A DNA stretch of 10,757 nucleotides from an uncultured Clostridia bacterium (GCA_947304475.1 CAMZBE010000016.1:1-10757), one strand, 5' to 3'; positions 1 through 6,234 are shown, numbered from the stretch's first letter. A program made the numbers and translations. The notes: generated by a model from the letters alone, not told the origin.

Positions 1-2478
1 CTGATCGCACTCGACGATCAGTTCGTCGTGCACCTGCATCACCAGATCCGCCGTGGGGACCTCGCGTTTCAACCGGTCGTAGACGCGGATCATGGCGATC
101 TTCATGATATCGGCGGAACTCCCCTGGATCGGGGCGTTCATGGCGATCCGGCGTCCGAACGCCTGCGTCATCTTATTCACCGATCTGAGTTCGGGAATAT
201 AGCGCCGGCGGTGAAAGATCGTTTCGGTATAGCCCGTTTCGGTCGCGTCGGCGATGGTCTTTTCAAGGTATTCGCCGATCTTCGGAAAATGCGCCTTATA
301 CGCGTCGATATACTCCTTCGCCTCGCGCATCGGGATCCCGAGATCCTGCGAGAGCGAGAAGGGACCGATCCCGTACATGATCCCGAAATTGACCGCCTTC
401 GCGCGTTTGCGCATCTCGGGTGTAACGAGATCCTCGGGAACGTGGAAAACCGAGGCGGCGGTCGAGGTATGCACGTCGGCGCCGGAATGGAACGCGGCAA
501 GCATGGTCTCGTCGCCCGAAACGTGCGCGAGCAGCCGCAACTCGATCTGCGAGTAGTCGGCGTCCACCAGCACCCGCCCCTTGCGCGCGACGAACAGACG
601 CCGGAACAGGCGCCCGAGTTCGGTACGCACGGGGATATTCTGCAGGTTGGGTTCGGCGGAACTCAACCGTCCCGTCGCGGTCTGCGCCTGCTTGAAATCG
701 GTGTGGATCCGATCGTTTTGATCCGCCGCCGCGAGCAACCCGACCGCGTAGGTCGAGTGCAGTTTGGTCAACTGGCGGTAGGCGAGGATCTCCCCGACGA
801 TCGGGTGCGCGTAGCGCAGCCCCTCGAGCACGTCCGCCCCGGTCGAATACCCGGTCTTGGTCTTCTTTCCGCCCTTCAGCCCCAGTTCCTCGAACAGGAC
901 CGTCCCGAGTTGTTTCGGGGACAGGATGTTGAAGGGGTGGTTTGCAAGTTCGTAGATTTTCTCGGCTTTTTCCTTTGCCTCTGCGTCCAGCGTCTCTCCG
1001 AGCGCGATCAAACCCGCGCGGTCGATCCCGAACCCGGTTCTCTCCATCGCGAACAGGACCGGGACCAGGGGCAGTTCCACCTCGTCGAGCAGGGCTTCCT
1101 CCCCCGCTTCGCGCACCTTATCACGCAGGACGGGCTCGAGTTCCAGCGCCAGATGCGCCGCGGGCGCGTCCTCCGCTGCATTCTTGCCGAGCAGCGTCAG
1201 GGCAAGTCCGCGCACCGAACTCTGTCCCTCTCCGGGGCGGAGCAGATACGCGTAGAGCATAAGATCCAGCGGGACCGGGGCAAACGGTACGCCGAGATCC
1301 GCCAGTCGGTGCATCAACTTCTTCGCGTCAAAACAGACGATCTTTCGCTTTTCGTCCCCGAACAGCGGGGCGAGCCCCGCCCCGTCCGGGGTTCGGACGA
1401 GCAGGTTTTCTTTTCCGTCGGAGAGGGCAAACCCGTCCCCGAACGGTTCGACGGCGAAACGGTCGCCCAGTTTCGTGACCGCCTCTTCTGCGGAGACGGG
1501 GGAATAGTCCGGCGCGTCGTCCGCGGCGTCGTTTCCGGCGGCGACGCCGCCCGAGAGATCGAACAGATCCGGGATCGCCCCTGCGGGCGTCGGCGCGGGA
1601 CGGGCGGGAGTTTTCGGCGCTTTGAGACCGAACTGCCGGATGAAGGCGGTAAACTCGAGGTCGCGGAAGAGTTCGTAGAGCGCGTCGTTGTCGATCTCGC
1701 GCCGTTTCACGGCGTCGAGCGTGATCCCGAGCGGAACGGAGACGTCGATGGTCGCGAGCGTCCGCGAGAGCAGGGCGCTGTCTTTCCCCTCCGTGATCTT
1801 CTTGCGCAGGGCGGGGGAGAGGGCGGGATCGTCGCCGTGGGCGAGCACCTCGTCGAGGGTACCGTAGTCGGTCAGCAGTTTGACGGCGGTTTTCTCGCCG
1901 ATCCCGGGTATGCCGGGGATATTGTCGGACGAGTCGCCCATCATGGCTTTCAGGTCGATGAAGCGTTCGACCGGGAGCCCGTACTTTTCAAAAAAGGCGT
2001 CGGCGTCGTAGGGCGTCGTGTCGCTGTTCCCGGCGAGCAGGACGGTGGTGCGACCGTCGATCAGTTGGAGCAGGTCGCGGTCGCCCGAGAGGATATAGGC
2101 GTCGATCCCCTCGGCTTCCGCCATACGGGCGAGCGTCCCCTGAATATCGTCTGCCTCGTAGCCGGGGAGTTCCAGCACGTTCAGCCCCATCGCGGTCAGC
2201 ACGGCTTTGCAGGCGTCGAACTGCGAGAGAAGTTCGGGGGGCGTCGGGCGGCGTCCCGCCTTGTATTCGGCAAAGAATTTGTGCCGGAAGGTCGGGGCGT
2301 GCACGTCGAAGCAGACGGCGACGTAATCGGGAGAAAGGGCGGTCAACTGTCGGTTGATGATGTTGACCGTCCCGTATATGGCGTTGGTGGCGCGCCCGTC
2401 CCGGGTGGACAAAGGCCGGATCCCGTAAAAGGCACGGTTGATGATGCTGTTTCCGTCAACGGCGAGCAGTTTCTTCAT
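1..2478 (-). CDS. polA: DNA polymerase I, C-terminus cut by window edge
   Basis: Repair and Okazaki-fragment-processing DNA polymerase of family A. 826 codons are visible; roughly the last 45 are outside the window. The N-terminal 5' nuclease domain (about residues 1-286) shows the metal-ligand motifs VDGN (D8), YEADD (107-111) and SGDRD (131-135), and the helix-3-turn-helix DSSDN...GIPGIGEKTA from 182. The polymerase domain has motif A DADYSQIE (catalytic D641), motif B R690/K694/F698/Y702 and motif C VHDE (H817, D818, E819). The middle domain, about 300-480, aligns in position with the 3'-5' exonuclease but lacks the DxE motif (FAVEPF at 341-346) and the other acidic residues, so it is probably not proofreading, as known for Bacillus and Thermus Pol I. 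F698 equals E. coli F762. The ATG at 2478 is set by the conserved MKKLLAVDGNS start. It overlaps the upstream stop by ATGA and has no recognisable Shine-Dalgarno. Confidence 0.97.
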   Translation of the reverse strand, partial: MKKLLAVDGNSIINRAFYGIRPLSTRDGRATNAIYGTVNIINRQLTALSPDYVAVCFDVHAPTFRHKFFAEYKAGRRPTPPELLSQFDACKAVLTAMGLNVLELPGYEADDIQGTLARMAEAEGIDAYILSGDRDLLQLIDGRTTVLLAGNSDTTPYDADAFFEKYGLPVERFIDLKAMMGDSSDNIPGIPGIGEKTAVKLLTDYGTLDEVLAHGDDPALSPALRKKITEGKDSALLSRTLATIDVSVPLGITLDAVKRREIDNDALYELFRDLEFTAFIRQFGLKAPKTPARPAPTPAGAIPDLFDLSGGVAAGNDAADDAPDYSPVSAEEAVTKLGDRFAVEPFGDGFALSDGKENLLVRTPDGAGLAPLFGDEKRKIVCFDAKKLMHRLADLGVPFAPVPLDLMLYAYLLRPGEGQSSVRGLALTLLGKNAAEDAPAAHLALELEPVLRDKVREAGEEALLDEVELPLVPVLFAMERTGFGIDRAGLIALGETLDAEAKEKAEKIYELANHPFNILSPKQLGTVLFEELGLKGGKKTKTGYSTGADVLEGLRYAHPIVGEILAYRQLTKLHSTYAVGLLAAADQNDRIHTDFKQAQTATGRLSSAEPNLQNIPVRTELGRLFRRLFVARKGRVLVDADYSQIELRLLAHVSGDETMLAAFHSGADVHTSTAASVFHVPEDLVTPEMRKRAKAVNFGIMYGIGPFSLSQDLGIPMREAKEYIDAYKAHFPKIGEYLEKTIADATETGYTETIFHRRRYIPELRSVNKMTQAFGRRIAMNAPIQGSSADIMKIAMIRVYDRLKREVPTADLVMQVHDELIVECDQ

Positions 2479-3596
2479 TGTTTTTTCGTTGTGCGCGAAG
2501 AGGGTTTATGCGTGCGCGTTCCGGTGGCGGGACGTTCGGTTTTCTCGGGCTTTTCGATCCGCTCCGGGATCTCGGGGGAGTCGAAGATGGAAAGATCGTC
2601 CTCGGGTTCCTCCCGCGTCACGTCGGTCTGCGCCGCCGTTTCGGGCTGGCGCGGCTCGTCGCCGAAGAAACTGATCTGCTCGACGTCTTCCCGGTCGACC
2701 GGATCGTCCTCCGCCGCGGCTTCGGTTTCGGCAAGGATCTTGCCGGCAAGACCGCTCGCCGTCTGCACGGGTTTCACGGTCAGGGCGGAGAAGTGCGCGA
2801 AGATATAAATTGCGAAGCCGAGGAGCAGGAAATCGTCGATCGCCGAATCCAGAACCGGCGTCGGCTTGACGACGGCGTAGAGCAGATTGGGAAGCGCGAC
2901 CGTGAGGGTGAGCAGAAGCGAGATCATACCGACCGCGGTATAGAGCGTCCAGATCGGGCGGCCGAGCGCGATCCGCGCTTCGCAGAGGAAGAAGAGCGCG
3001 ACCGAAAGGAACGCCGCCTGCGAGGCGATCTTGACGTCGGCGTTCATCGGGAGCGTGTAATCGAAGTAGAGGAACAGGGTGTAGAAGAGAGCAAGCAGCG
3101 AGATCGACATCGCGGCGAAGGCGTGCACGGCGTTGAGCACCTGACGTTTTGCAACCGAGAAGATCGAGCAGGTCGCGGCGATCACGCCGAAGAGCGCCGT
3201 CGCGAAGCAGAAGATCACCGCCTGCAGCGAGAGCGAACCGTTCGCCAACCGCGTATGGAGCGAGGTCGGGTGGAGTTCAAATACCCGGAAAAGCGAGAAC
3301 GCGAGGACCAGAACCCCGGCAAGCGCGACCGAGAAGACGACCGGGAGCCCTTTACCGGGGTTCCGGATCTCCAGTTTGCCTTTCAGGGGCGCGAGTTGGG
3401 TAAGCAGAAAGATCACGCCGATCACCGTCGCCAGCCGCGCGATCTCGTGCGGCATGGAGTGCAGGGCGAAATACCCGAACTCCCGGTCGAAGCCCGGCGA
3501 GAGCAAGGCGATGCTCCGCAGCACGACGACCGCCACCGTCAGAAGAACGGTCAGCGTCAGGTAGAGCCGGAAGATCCGTTTGGTCTTTTCCATCAT
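2475..3596 (-). CDS. Multi-pass membrane protein of unknown function, upstream of polA
   Basis: A 373-aa protein I do not recognise. Hydrophobic stretches suggest about eight membrane segments, near residues 11-32, 50-68, 84-105, 122-145, 154-178, 190-206, 216-241 and 253-273. A hydrophilic tail of about 100 residues follows. It is first acidic (runs of E and D around 280-345), then proline- and lysine-rich, and ends in TTKKQ; it is probably disordered and cytoplasmic. No catalytic or transport motif is evident. The gene starts with two ATGs in a row (3596 or 3593), with AAAGGAAC upstream as the likely ribosome binding site. Its TGA overlaps the polA ATG, so the two are co-transcribed and probably translationally coupled. 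That is an arrangement, not proof of a shared function. The strong hydrophobic pattern and minus-strand promoter make it a real gene despite the lack of a family name. Confidence 0.85.
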   Translation of the reverse strand: MMEKTKRIFRLYLTLTVLLTVAVVVLRSIALLSPGFDREFGYFALHSMPHEIARLATVIGVIFLLTQLAPLKGKLEIRNPGKGLPVVFSVALAGVLVLAFSLFRVFELHPTSLHTRLANGSLSLQAVIFCFATALFGVIAATCSIFSVAKRQVLNAVHAFAAMSISLLALFYTLFLYFDYTLPMNADVKIASQAAFLSVALFFLCEARIALGRPIWTLYTAVGMISLLLTLTVALPNLLYAVVKPTPVLDSAIDDFLLLGFAIYIFAHFSALTVKPVQTASGLAGKILAETEAAAEDDPVDREDVEQISFFGDEPRQPETAAQTDVTREEPEDDLSIFDSPEIPERIEKPEKTERPATGTRTHKPSSRTTKKQ

Positions 3597-3624
3597 AACG
3601 AGGTCTGTTCCTTTCGTATCGGAT

Positions 3625-3640
3625 CCCGGGAAAGCCCGGG
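3625..3640. repeat. GC hairpin in the 5' leader of the membrane protein gene
   Basis: CCCGGG (3625-3630) and CCCGGG (3635-3640) form a perfect 6-bp stem with a 4-nt loop. On the minus strand it lies in the short untranslated leader, about 28 nt before the start codon. There is no T tract after it in either direction, so it is not a typical terminator. It may be an mRNA-stabilising 5' hairpin. Confidence 0.4.
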
Positions 3641-3659
3641 GAAGGTCGGAGTGGGTACG

Positions 3660-3688
3660 TATATACTATTGTAACCCAAATTTGTGAA
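3660..3688 (-). promoter_or_regulatory. Putative sigma-A-type promoter for the membrane protein-polA unit
   Basis: On the minus strand, TTCACA (3688-3683, five of six matches to TTGACA) lies 17 bp from TATATA (3665-3660, a weaker -10). Transcription would begin near 3653 and give a leader of about 57 nt. A second possible -10, TACAAT (3673-3668), lies in the same stretch, so the exact element is uncertain. The location, just upstream of the only minus-strand unit, supports a promoter here. Confidence 0.5.
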
Positions 3689-3700
3689 CAGATTGTAACC
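3668..3700. repeat. Direct repeat of ATTGTAACC in the minus-strand promoter
   Basis: ATTGTAACC occurs at 3668-3676 and again at 3692-3700, start-to-start 24 bp. The similarity continues for four more bases with one mismatch. The copies flank or overlap the -35 and -10 region of the membrane protein/polA promoter. This could be a pair of regulator half-sites, or a duplicated promoter element. Confidence 0.45.
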
Positions 3701-3901
3701 AAAAGGGGCGTCGGGGCGATTTCTTCCTTCTTTTTTTGCGTACACGGGGGCGCGCGCCCACGCGTGCGCGAAGCGGACGGGGGCAGGGAACCCCTTTTTT
3801 CACCCTCCGGACGCTCCGTTTTGTACCGTTTTGATCAATAATTAGAACATTTGCACAAAAACGACAGGAAAAAACGCCCGAATTTTCTACACGCATCTGC
3901 G

Positions 3902-3949
3902 AAAAAATTTTTTGAAACGATTGATTTTTTTCCGTAAATGCTATATAAT
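3902..3949 (+). promoter_or_regulatory. Strong sigma-A-type promoter of the S10 operon with UP-like A/T tract
   Basis: TTGATT (3921-3926) and a perfect TATAAT (3944-3949) are separated by exactly 17 bp. An A6T6 tract (3902-3913) directly upstream resembles an UP element. Transcription should start about 3955-3957. This is the only near-consensus promoter I see in the spacer, and it points at rpsJ, as expected for a highly expressed ribosomal protein operon. Confidence 0.85.
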
Positions 3950-3959
3950 AGTCAGGCTT

Positions 3960-4018
3960 GATATGCGATGAAGCGAGAGGTTGCTGCGGAAACGCAGGGA
4001 ATTTTCGTGGAGTATGTC
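3960..4018 (+). ncRNA. Putative leader stem-loop with GAAA tetraloop (aptamer-like)
   Basis: By hand, three coaxial helices can be drawn. Seven pairs join 3960-3966 to 4012-4018 (GATATGC with GTATGTC, two G-U). Seven join 3973-3979 to 4002-4008 (GCGAGAG with TTTTCGT, three G-U). A perfect 5-bp stem, CTGCG/CGCAG (3984-3988, 3993-3997), is closed by GAAA. Asymmetric and symmetric internal loops lie between. An alternative is a local hairpin at 3972-3985. It begins only a few bases after the transcription start, a typical place for a regulatory RNA domain. I cannot name a family. Confidence 0.45.
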
Positions 4019-4045
4019 CGATTGAACGGGCGAAAAAACAAGTGC

Positions 4046-4094
4046 GGAGATCCGCAAACCGTGTCTTTTCGTCGGGCGGATCCGTCCTTTTTTT
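4046..4094 (+). terminator. Putative attenuator (intrinsic terminator) in the S10 leader
   Basis: GGA-GATCCGC (4046-4055) can pair with GCGGATC-CG-TCC (4076-4087): 10 bp with a 2-nt bulge, plus three inner CCG/CGG pairs (4059-4061 with 4073-4075). T7 follows directly at 4088-4094. This is the usual layout of a Rho-independent terminator, placed inside a 5' leader before any gene. The 3' arm is shared with the overlapping alternative hairpin at 4078-4109, so the two are mutually exclusive. Confidence 0.5.
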
Positions 4095-4109
4095 GCGGCG
4101 GACGGATTC
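4078..4109 (+). promoter_or_regulatory. Alternative hairpin (candidate antiterminator) in the S10 leader
   Basis: GGATCCGTCC (4078-4087) pairs with GGACGGATTC (4100-4109) over 10 bp with one G-U. The T tract then sits in the loop. Formation consumes the 3' arm of the upstream terminator-like hairpin, so it would favour read-through. It has no strong T tract of its own, only T4 at 4114-4117. Confidence 0.45.
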
Positions 4110-4122
4110 CCCGTTTTCCTTC

Positions 4123-4164
4123 GGGTGTGAAAGATACGCCCGGCACGGTGTGAAAGCATCGCCC
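4123..4164 (+). repeat. Tandem 19-nt repeat forming small hairpins before rpsJ
   Basis: The unit at 4123-4141 and the unit at 4146-4164 share GGTGTGAAAG and a terminal CGCCC; I count 15 of 19 positions identical. The first folds as GGGTGT/ACGCCC (6 bp, one G-U); the second pairs more weakly. They lie just before the rpsJ ribosome binding site. Confidence 0.5.
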
Positions 4165-4185
4165 TCCCAAAAATCAAGAAGGAGG
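4163..4185 (+). promoter_or_regulatory. Possible Shine-Dalgarno-sequestering stem before rpsJ
   Basis: CCTCC (4163-4167) is the exact complement of the rpsJ Shine-Dalgarno core GGAGG (4181-4185), with a 13-nt A-rich loop between. Pairing would mask the site. The same C residues belong to the second repeat hairpin (ending 4164), so the two folds compete. Five GC-rich pairs are modest, so this is suggestive only. Confidence 0.35.
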
Positions 4186-4194
4186 AACAACCAA

Positions 4195-4506
4195 ATGGCA
4201 AACGAGAAACTTAGAGTGAGACTGAAGAGTTACGATCACACCCTTGTCGACGCCGCAGCGGCAAAGATCGTGGAGATCGCGAAACGGAACGGCAACGCCG
4301 TGTCCGGCCCCATCCCGCTTCCTACCGAGAAGGAGATCATCACGCTCCTCCGCGCGGTGCACAAGTACAAGGACAGCCGGGAACAGTTCGCACGTCGCAC
4401 TCACAAGAGACTTGTTGACATTCTCAACCCGCAGGCGAAGACGGTCGAGGCGCTGATGAGCGTCGAACTCCCCGCCGGCGTGGAGATCGAGATCGAGAAC
4501 AAGTAA
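4195..4506 (+). CDS. rpsJ: 30S ribosomal protein S10 (NusE)
   Basis: A 103-aa small-subunit protein of the 30S head that also acts as NusE in transcription antitermination. The full length matches the family (about 102-103 aa). Family segments visible are KLRVRLKSYDHTLVD at the start, SGPIPLPTEKE in the middle (40-48), the REQFARRTHKRLVDI loop and the GVEIEI end. The ATG at 4195 is 8 nt after GGAGGA. As first gene of the S10 operon it sits after a 240-nt leader. Unlike the rest of the operon, it is separated from the next gene by a 105-nt structured gap, so its expression could be set apart from the genes downstream. Confidence 0.98.
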   Translation: MANEKLRVRLKSYDHTLVDAAAAKIVEIAKRNGNAVSGPIPLPTEKEIITLLRAVHKYKDSREQFARRTHKRLVDILNPQAKTVEALMSVELPAGVEIEIENK

Positions 4507-4611
4507 GGAACCCGCCGGCACGCGCCGGACAAACCACGCCTCGTGGTCAAGTTGACGGACCGGGCAACCGGAAATCCAACCGTCAACCAATAACCGAAAG
4601 TGAGGAAGAAC
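4507..4611 (+). ncRNA. Candidate structured RNA element between rpsJ and rplC
   Basis: Three hairpins occupy almost the whole gap. CCGGC-ACGC-GCCGG spans 4515-4528. ACCACG-CCT-CGTGGT spans 4533-4547. GTTGACGG (4551-4558) pairs perfectly with CCGTCAAC (4580-4587). The last encloses CCGG-GCAA-CCGG (4560-4571), a GNRA-capped helix, with an asymmetric internal loop of one A opposite AAATCCAA. All helices are free of mismatches. No terminator-like T tract follows. The rplC ribosome binding site (GAGGAA, 4602-4607) lies just downstream. The fold suggests a regulatory or processing site, perhaps a ribosomal protein binding site; this is inference. Confidence 0.6.
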
Positions 4612-5244
4612 ATGAAAAAAGGCATCATCGGCAAGAAACTCGGTATGACGCAGATCTTCGACGAGATCGGAAACGTCATCCCCGTCACCCTGATCGAAGC
4701 GGGTCCCTGCGCCGTGACGCAGAAGAAGACCGCCGACAAGGACGGCTACGACGCCCTGCAACTCGCGTTCGGCGATTGCTCGGAGAAGAAACTCAACAAA
4801 CCCGAGAAGGGGCATCTCGCCAAAACCGGCGTTTCCCCGAAAAGACATCTCAAGGAATTCCGTCTTGAGGACTGCTCCGCTGTGAACGCGGGCGACGTGA
4901 TCACCGTCGATACCTTCGCCGTCGGCGAAAAGGTCGACATCACCGGGATCACCAAGGGCCGCGGCTACACCGGTTCGATCAAGAGATGGAACCACCACGT
5001 GCTCAAGATGACGCACGGTACCGGCCCCGTACACCGCGAGGTCGGCTCGATGGGCGCGAACTCGTCGCCCTCCCGCGTTTTCAAAAATAAGAAGATGGCG
5101 GGGCAGTACGGAAACGAGCAGGTCACGATCCTGAACCTTTCCGTCGTGAAAATCGATTCCGAAAAGAACCTGATCGCCGTGAAGGGCGCCGTTCCCGGTT
5201 CGCGGGGCGGAATCGTCTTCATCCGTGATTCGGTGAAAGCATAA
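4612..5244 (+). CDS. rplC: 50S ribosomal protein L3
   Basis: A 210-aa large-subunit assembly-initiator protein that reaches towards the peptidyl transferase centre. The start KKGIIGKKLGMTQIF, the central GRGYTG and HGTGPVHREVGSMG segments, and KKMAGQYGNEQVT are family hallmarks, and the length is normal (about 209). The ATG at 4612 was chosen over an in-frame GTG at 4600 because GAGGAA (4602-4607) fits it and family members begin at MKKGI or similar. At the tip region the sequence reads ANSSPSRVF, so the glutamine methylated by PrmB in proteobacterial L3 is absent. It is followed after 18 nt by rplD. Confidence 0.98.
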   Translation: MKKGIIGKKLGMTQIFDEIGNVIPVTLIEAGPCAVTQKKTADKDGYDALQLAFGDCSEKKLNKPEKGHLAKTGVSPKRHLKEFRLEDCSAVNAGDVITVDTFAVGEKVDITGITKGRGYTGSIKRWNHHVLKMTHGTGPVHREVGSMGANSSPSRVFKNKKMAGQYGNEQVTILNLSVVKIDSEKNLIAVKGAVPGSRGGIVFIRDSVKA

Positions 5245-5262
5245 CGGAAGGAGGAAGTTACA

Positions 5263-5928
5263 ATGCCTAATATGAAAGTTGTTGATATGGCGGGCAAGGA
5301 AGTCGGCAAGATCAAACTCTCCGACGACGTGTTCGCTGCAGAAGTCAGATCCGATATCCTCCATACCGCTGTCCGGGCGTACCTGCTCAACCAGAGACAG
5401 GGAACCCAATCCACTCTTACCCGCACCGAGGTTTCGGGCGGCGGGAAGAAGCCCTGGAGACAGAAGGGCACCGGCCACGCAAGACAGGGTTCCACCCGCG
5501 CTCCGCAGTGGACGCACGGCGGCGTGGCGCTCGGTCCGAAGCCCCGTTCCTACCGCGTTGATCTCGACAAGAGAACCAAACGCGCTGCCGTGATCTCCGC
5601 CCTGTCGGGCAAACTCGCGGCAAAGGAACTCGTGATCGTCGACGCAGTCAAACTCGACGATTACAGCACCAAGACCATGGTCGGTATGTTCGCCGCTCTC
5701 GAAGCGGACAAGAAGCCGATGCTGGTCCTCGATTCGATCGACGAGCGCGTGATCAAGAGTTGCGCCAACGTTCCCGGCGCGAAGGTCTCGCACTTCTTCG
5801 GCGGCGAGAACGCCGTGGGCGAGAAGATCGTCTGCTCCGACGTCAACGTCTACGACATTCTGAACAGCGGCAAGTTGATCCTTACCCGTGCCGCTGCCGA
5901 AAAGATCCAGGAGGTGTACGGCAAATGA
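5263..5928 (+). CDS. rplD: 50S ribosomal protein L4
   Basis: A 221-aa protein (family about 205-220) whose extended loop lines the peptide exit tunnel. The loop region RGTQSTLTRTEVSGGGKKPWRQKGTGHARQG... (shown in part) at about residues 46-72 carries the conserved GGGKKPWRQKGTGRAR-like core. The C-terminal globular part ends in AAEKIQEVYGK. The ATG at 5263 follows AAGGAGGAAG. In E. coli L4 represses its own operon through the S10 leader; with the structured leader and rpsJ-rplC element here, L4 is a natural candidate regulator, but nothing in the protein proves it. Its last four bases overlap the rplW start (ATGA). Confidence 0.98.
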   Translation: MPNMKVVDMAGKEVGKIKLSDDVFAAEVRSDILHTAVRAYLLNQRQGTQSTLTRTEVSGGGKKPWRQKGTGHARQGSTRAPQWTHGGVALGPKPRSYRVDLDKRTKRAAVISALSGKLAAKELVIVDAVKLDDYSTKTMVGMFAALEADKKPMLVLDSIDERVIKSCANVPGAKVSHFFGGENAVGEKIVCSDVNVYDILNSGKLILTRAAAEKIQEVYGK

Positions 5929-6218
5929 AACTTGCATCCGATATCATCAGACGGCCTCTGATCACCGAAAAGAGCATGGACCTCGCCTCCAAGAAGCGTT
6001 ACTGCTTCGAGGTTGAGAAGTCCGCGACCAAACCCGAGATCGCCGCTGCGGTCGAGGAGATGTTCGGCGTGAAGGTCGAGAAGGTCAACACCGTCAACGT
6101 GAAATCCAAGCCGAAGCGCATGGGCGTTCACGCCGGTACCACCAGAACGTGGAAGAAAGCGGTCGTGATCCTCACCGAGGATTCCAAGACCATCGCCTTC
6201 TTCGACAGTCTGAACTAA
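5925..6218 (+). CDS. rplW: 50S ribosomal protein L23
   Basis: A 97-aa protein at the tunnel exit, the docking site of trigger factor and signal recognition particle. The typical start DIIRRPLITEKSM, the middle KPEIAAAVEEMFGVKVEKVNTVNVK and the KPKRMGVHAGTTRTWKKAVV stretch match the family, as does the length (about 95-100). The ATG at 5925 overlaps the rplD TGA. Its Shine-Dalgarno AGGAGGTG (5909-5916) lies inside the end of rplD at 8-nt spacing, so L4 and L23 translation is probably coupled. Confidence 0.97.
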   Translation: MKLASDIIRRPLITEKSMDLASKKRYCFEVEKSATKPEIAAAVEEMFGVKVEKVNTVNVKSKPKRMGVHAGTTRTWKKAVVILTEDSKTIAFFDSLN

Positions 6219-6234
6219 GGGAGGAGAAGCGTAA

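Larger units (their letters stand above)
3597..4194. other. Divergent intergenic region with two promoters and S10 leader
   Basis: A 598-bp stretch with no convincing gene between the membrane protein/polA unit and the S10 operon. It holds a minus-strand promoter (3660-3688), a GC-rich palindrome GGGCGCGCGCCC at 3748-3759, an A/T-rich zone (about 3820-3950) with the S10 promoter, and the S10 leader RNA from about 3956. Reading frames across it on both strands lack coding character and family resemblance. Between 3700 and 3900 I see nothing beyond the palindrome and short T runs. Confidence 0.8.
3956..4194 (+). promoter_or_regulatory. Long structured 5' leader of the S10 operon mRNA
   Basis: About 240 nt lie between the predicted transcription start and the rpsJ ATG. 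That is far longer than translation initiation needs and is rich in complementary segments: a 5' stem-loop, a terminator-like hairpin with overlapping alternative, repeated small hairpins, and a CCTCC complementary to the Shine-Dalgarno. Autogenous control of ribosomal protein operons through leader RNA is established (for example L4 on the E. coli S10 leader). Whether L4 or another protein acts here is inference. Confidence 0.6.

Noticed and set aside
28..2808. A 926-codon open frame on the plus strand across the polA region
   Set aside because: It is antisense to polA, whose motifs are all intact on the minus strand. Long shadow frames are common in GC-rich genes, and the translation has no family resemblance.
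2478..3674. A 398-codon plus-strand frame opposite the membrane protein gene
   Set aside because: A charged, low-complexity Arg/Glu-rich translation, typical of the antisense of a hydrophobic gene. There is no ribosome binding site logic.
3748..3759. Perfect palindrome GGGCGCGCGCCC in the divergent spacer
   Set aside because: As simple GC alternation it may arise by composition. There is no second copy or neighbouring motif to support an operator or terminator.
3779..3800. GGGG-CAGGGAA-CCCC followed by T6, terminator-like on the plus strand
   Set aside because: The stem is only 4 bp and no plus-strand transcript is expected to reach it, because it lies upstream of the S10 promoter.
3666..4190. 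A 174-codon minus-strand frame in the spacer
   Set aside because: It crosses the S10 promoter and leader, has no plausible ribosome binding site and no recognisable protein pattern.
4600..4611. GTG at 4600 as the rplC start
   Set aside because: It would put the Shine-Dalgarno inside the coding region. The ATG at 4612 has proper spacing and matches the family start.
4174..5937. A 587-codon minus-strand frame opposite rpsJ, rplC and rplD
   Set aside because: Antisense shadow of three unambiguous ribosomal protein genes.
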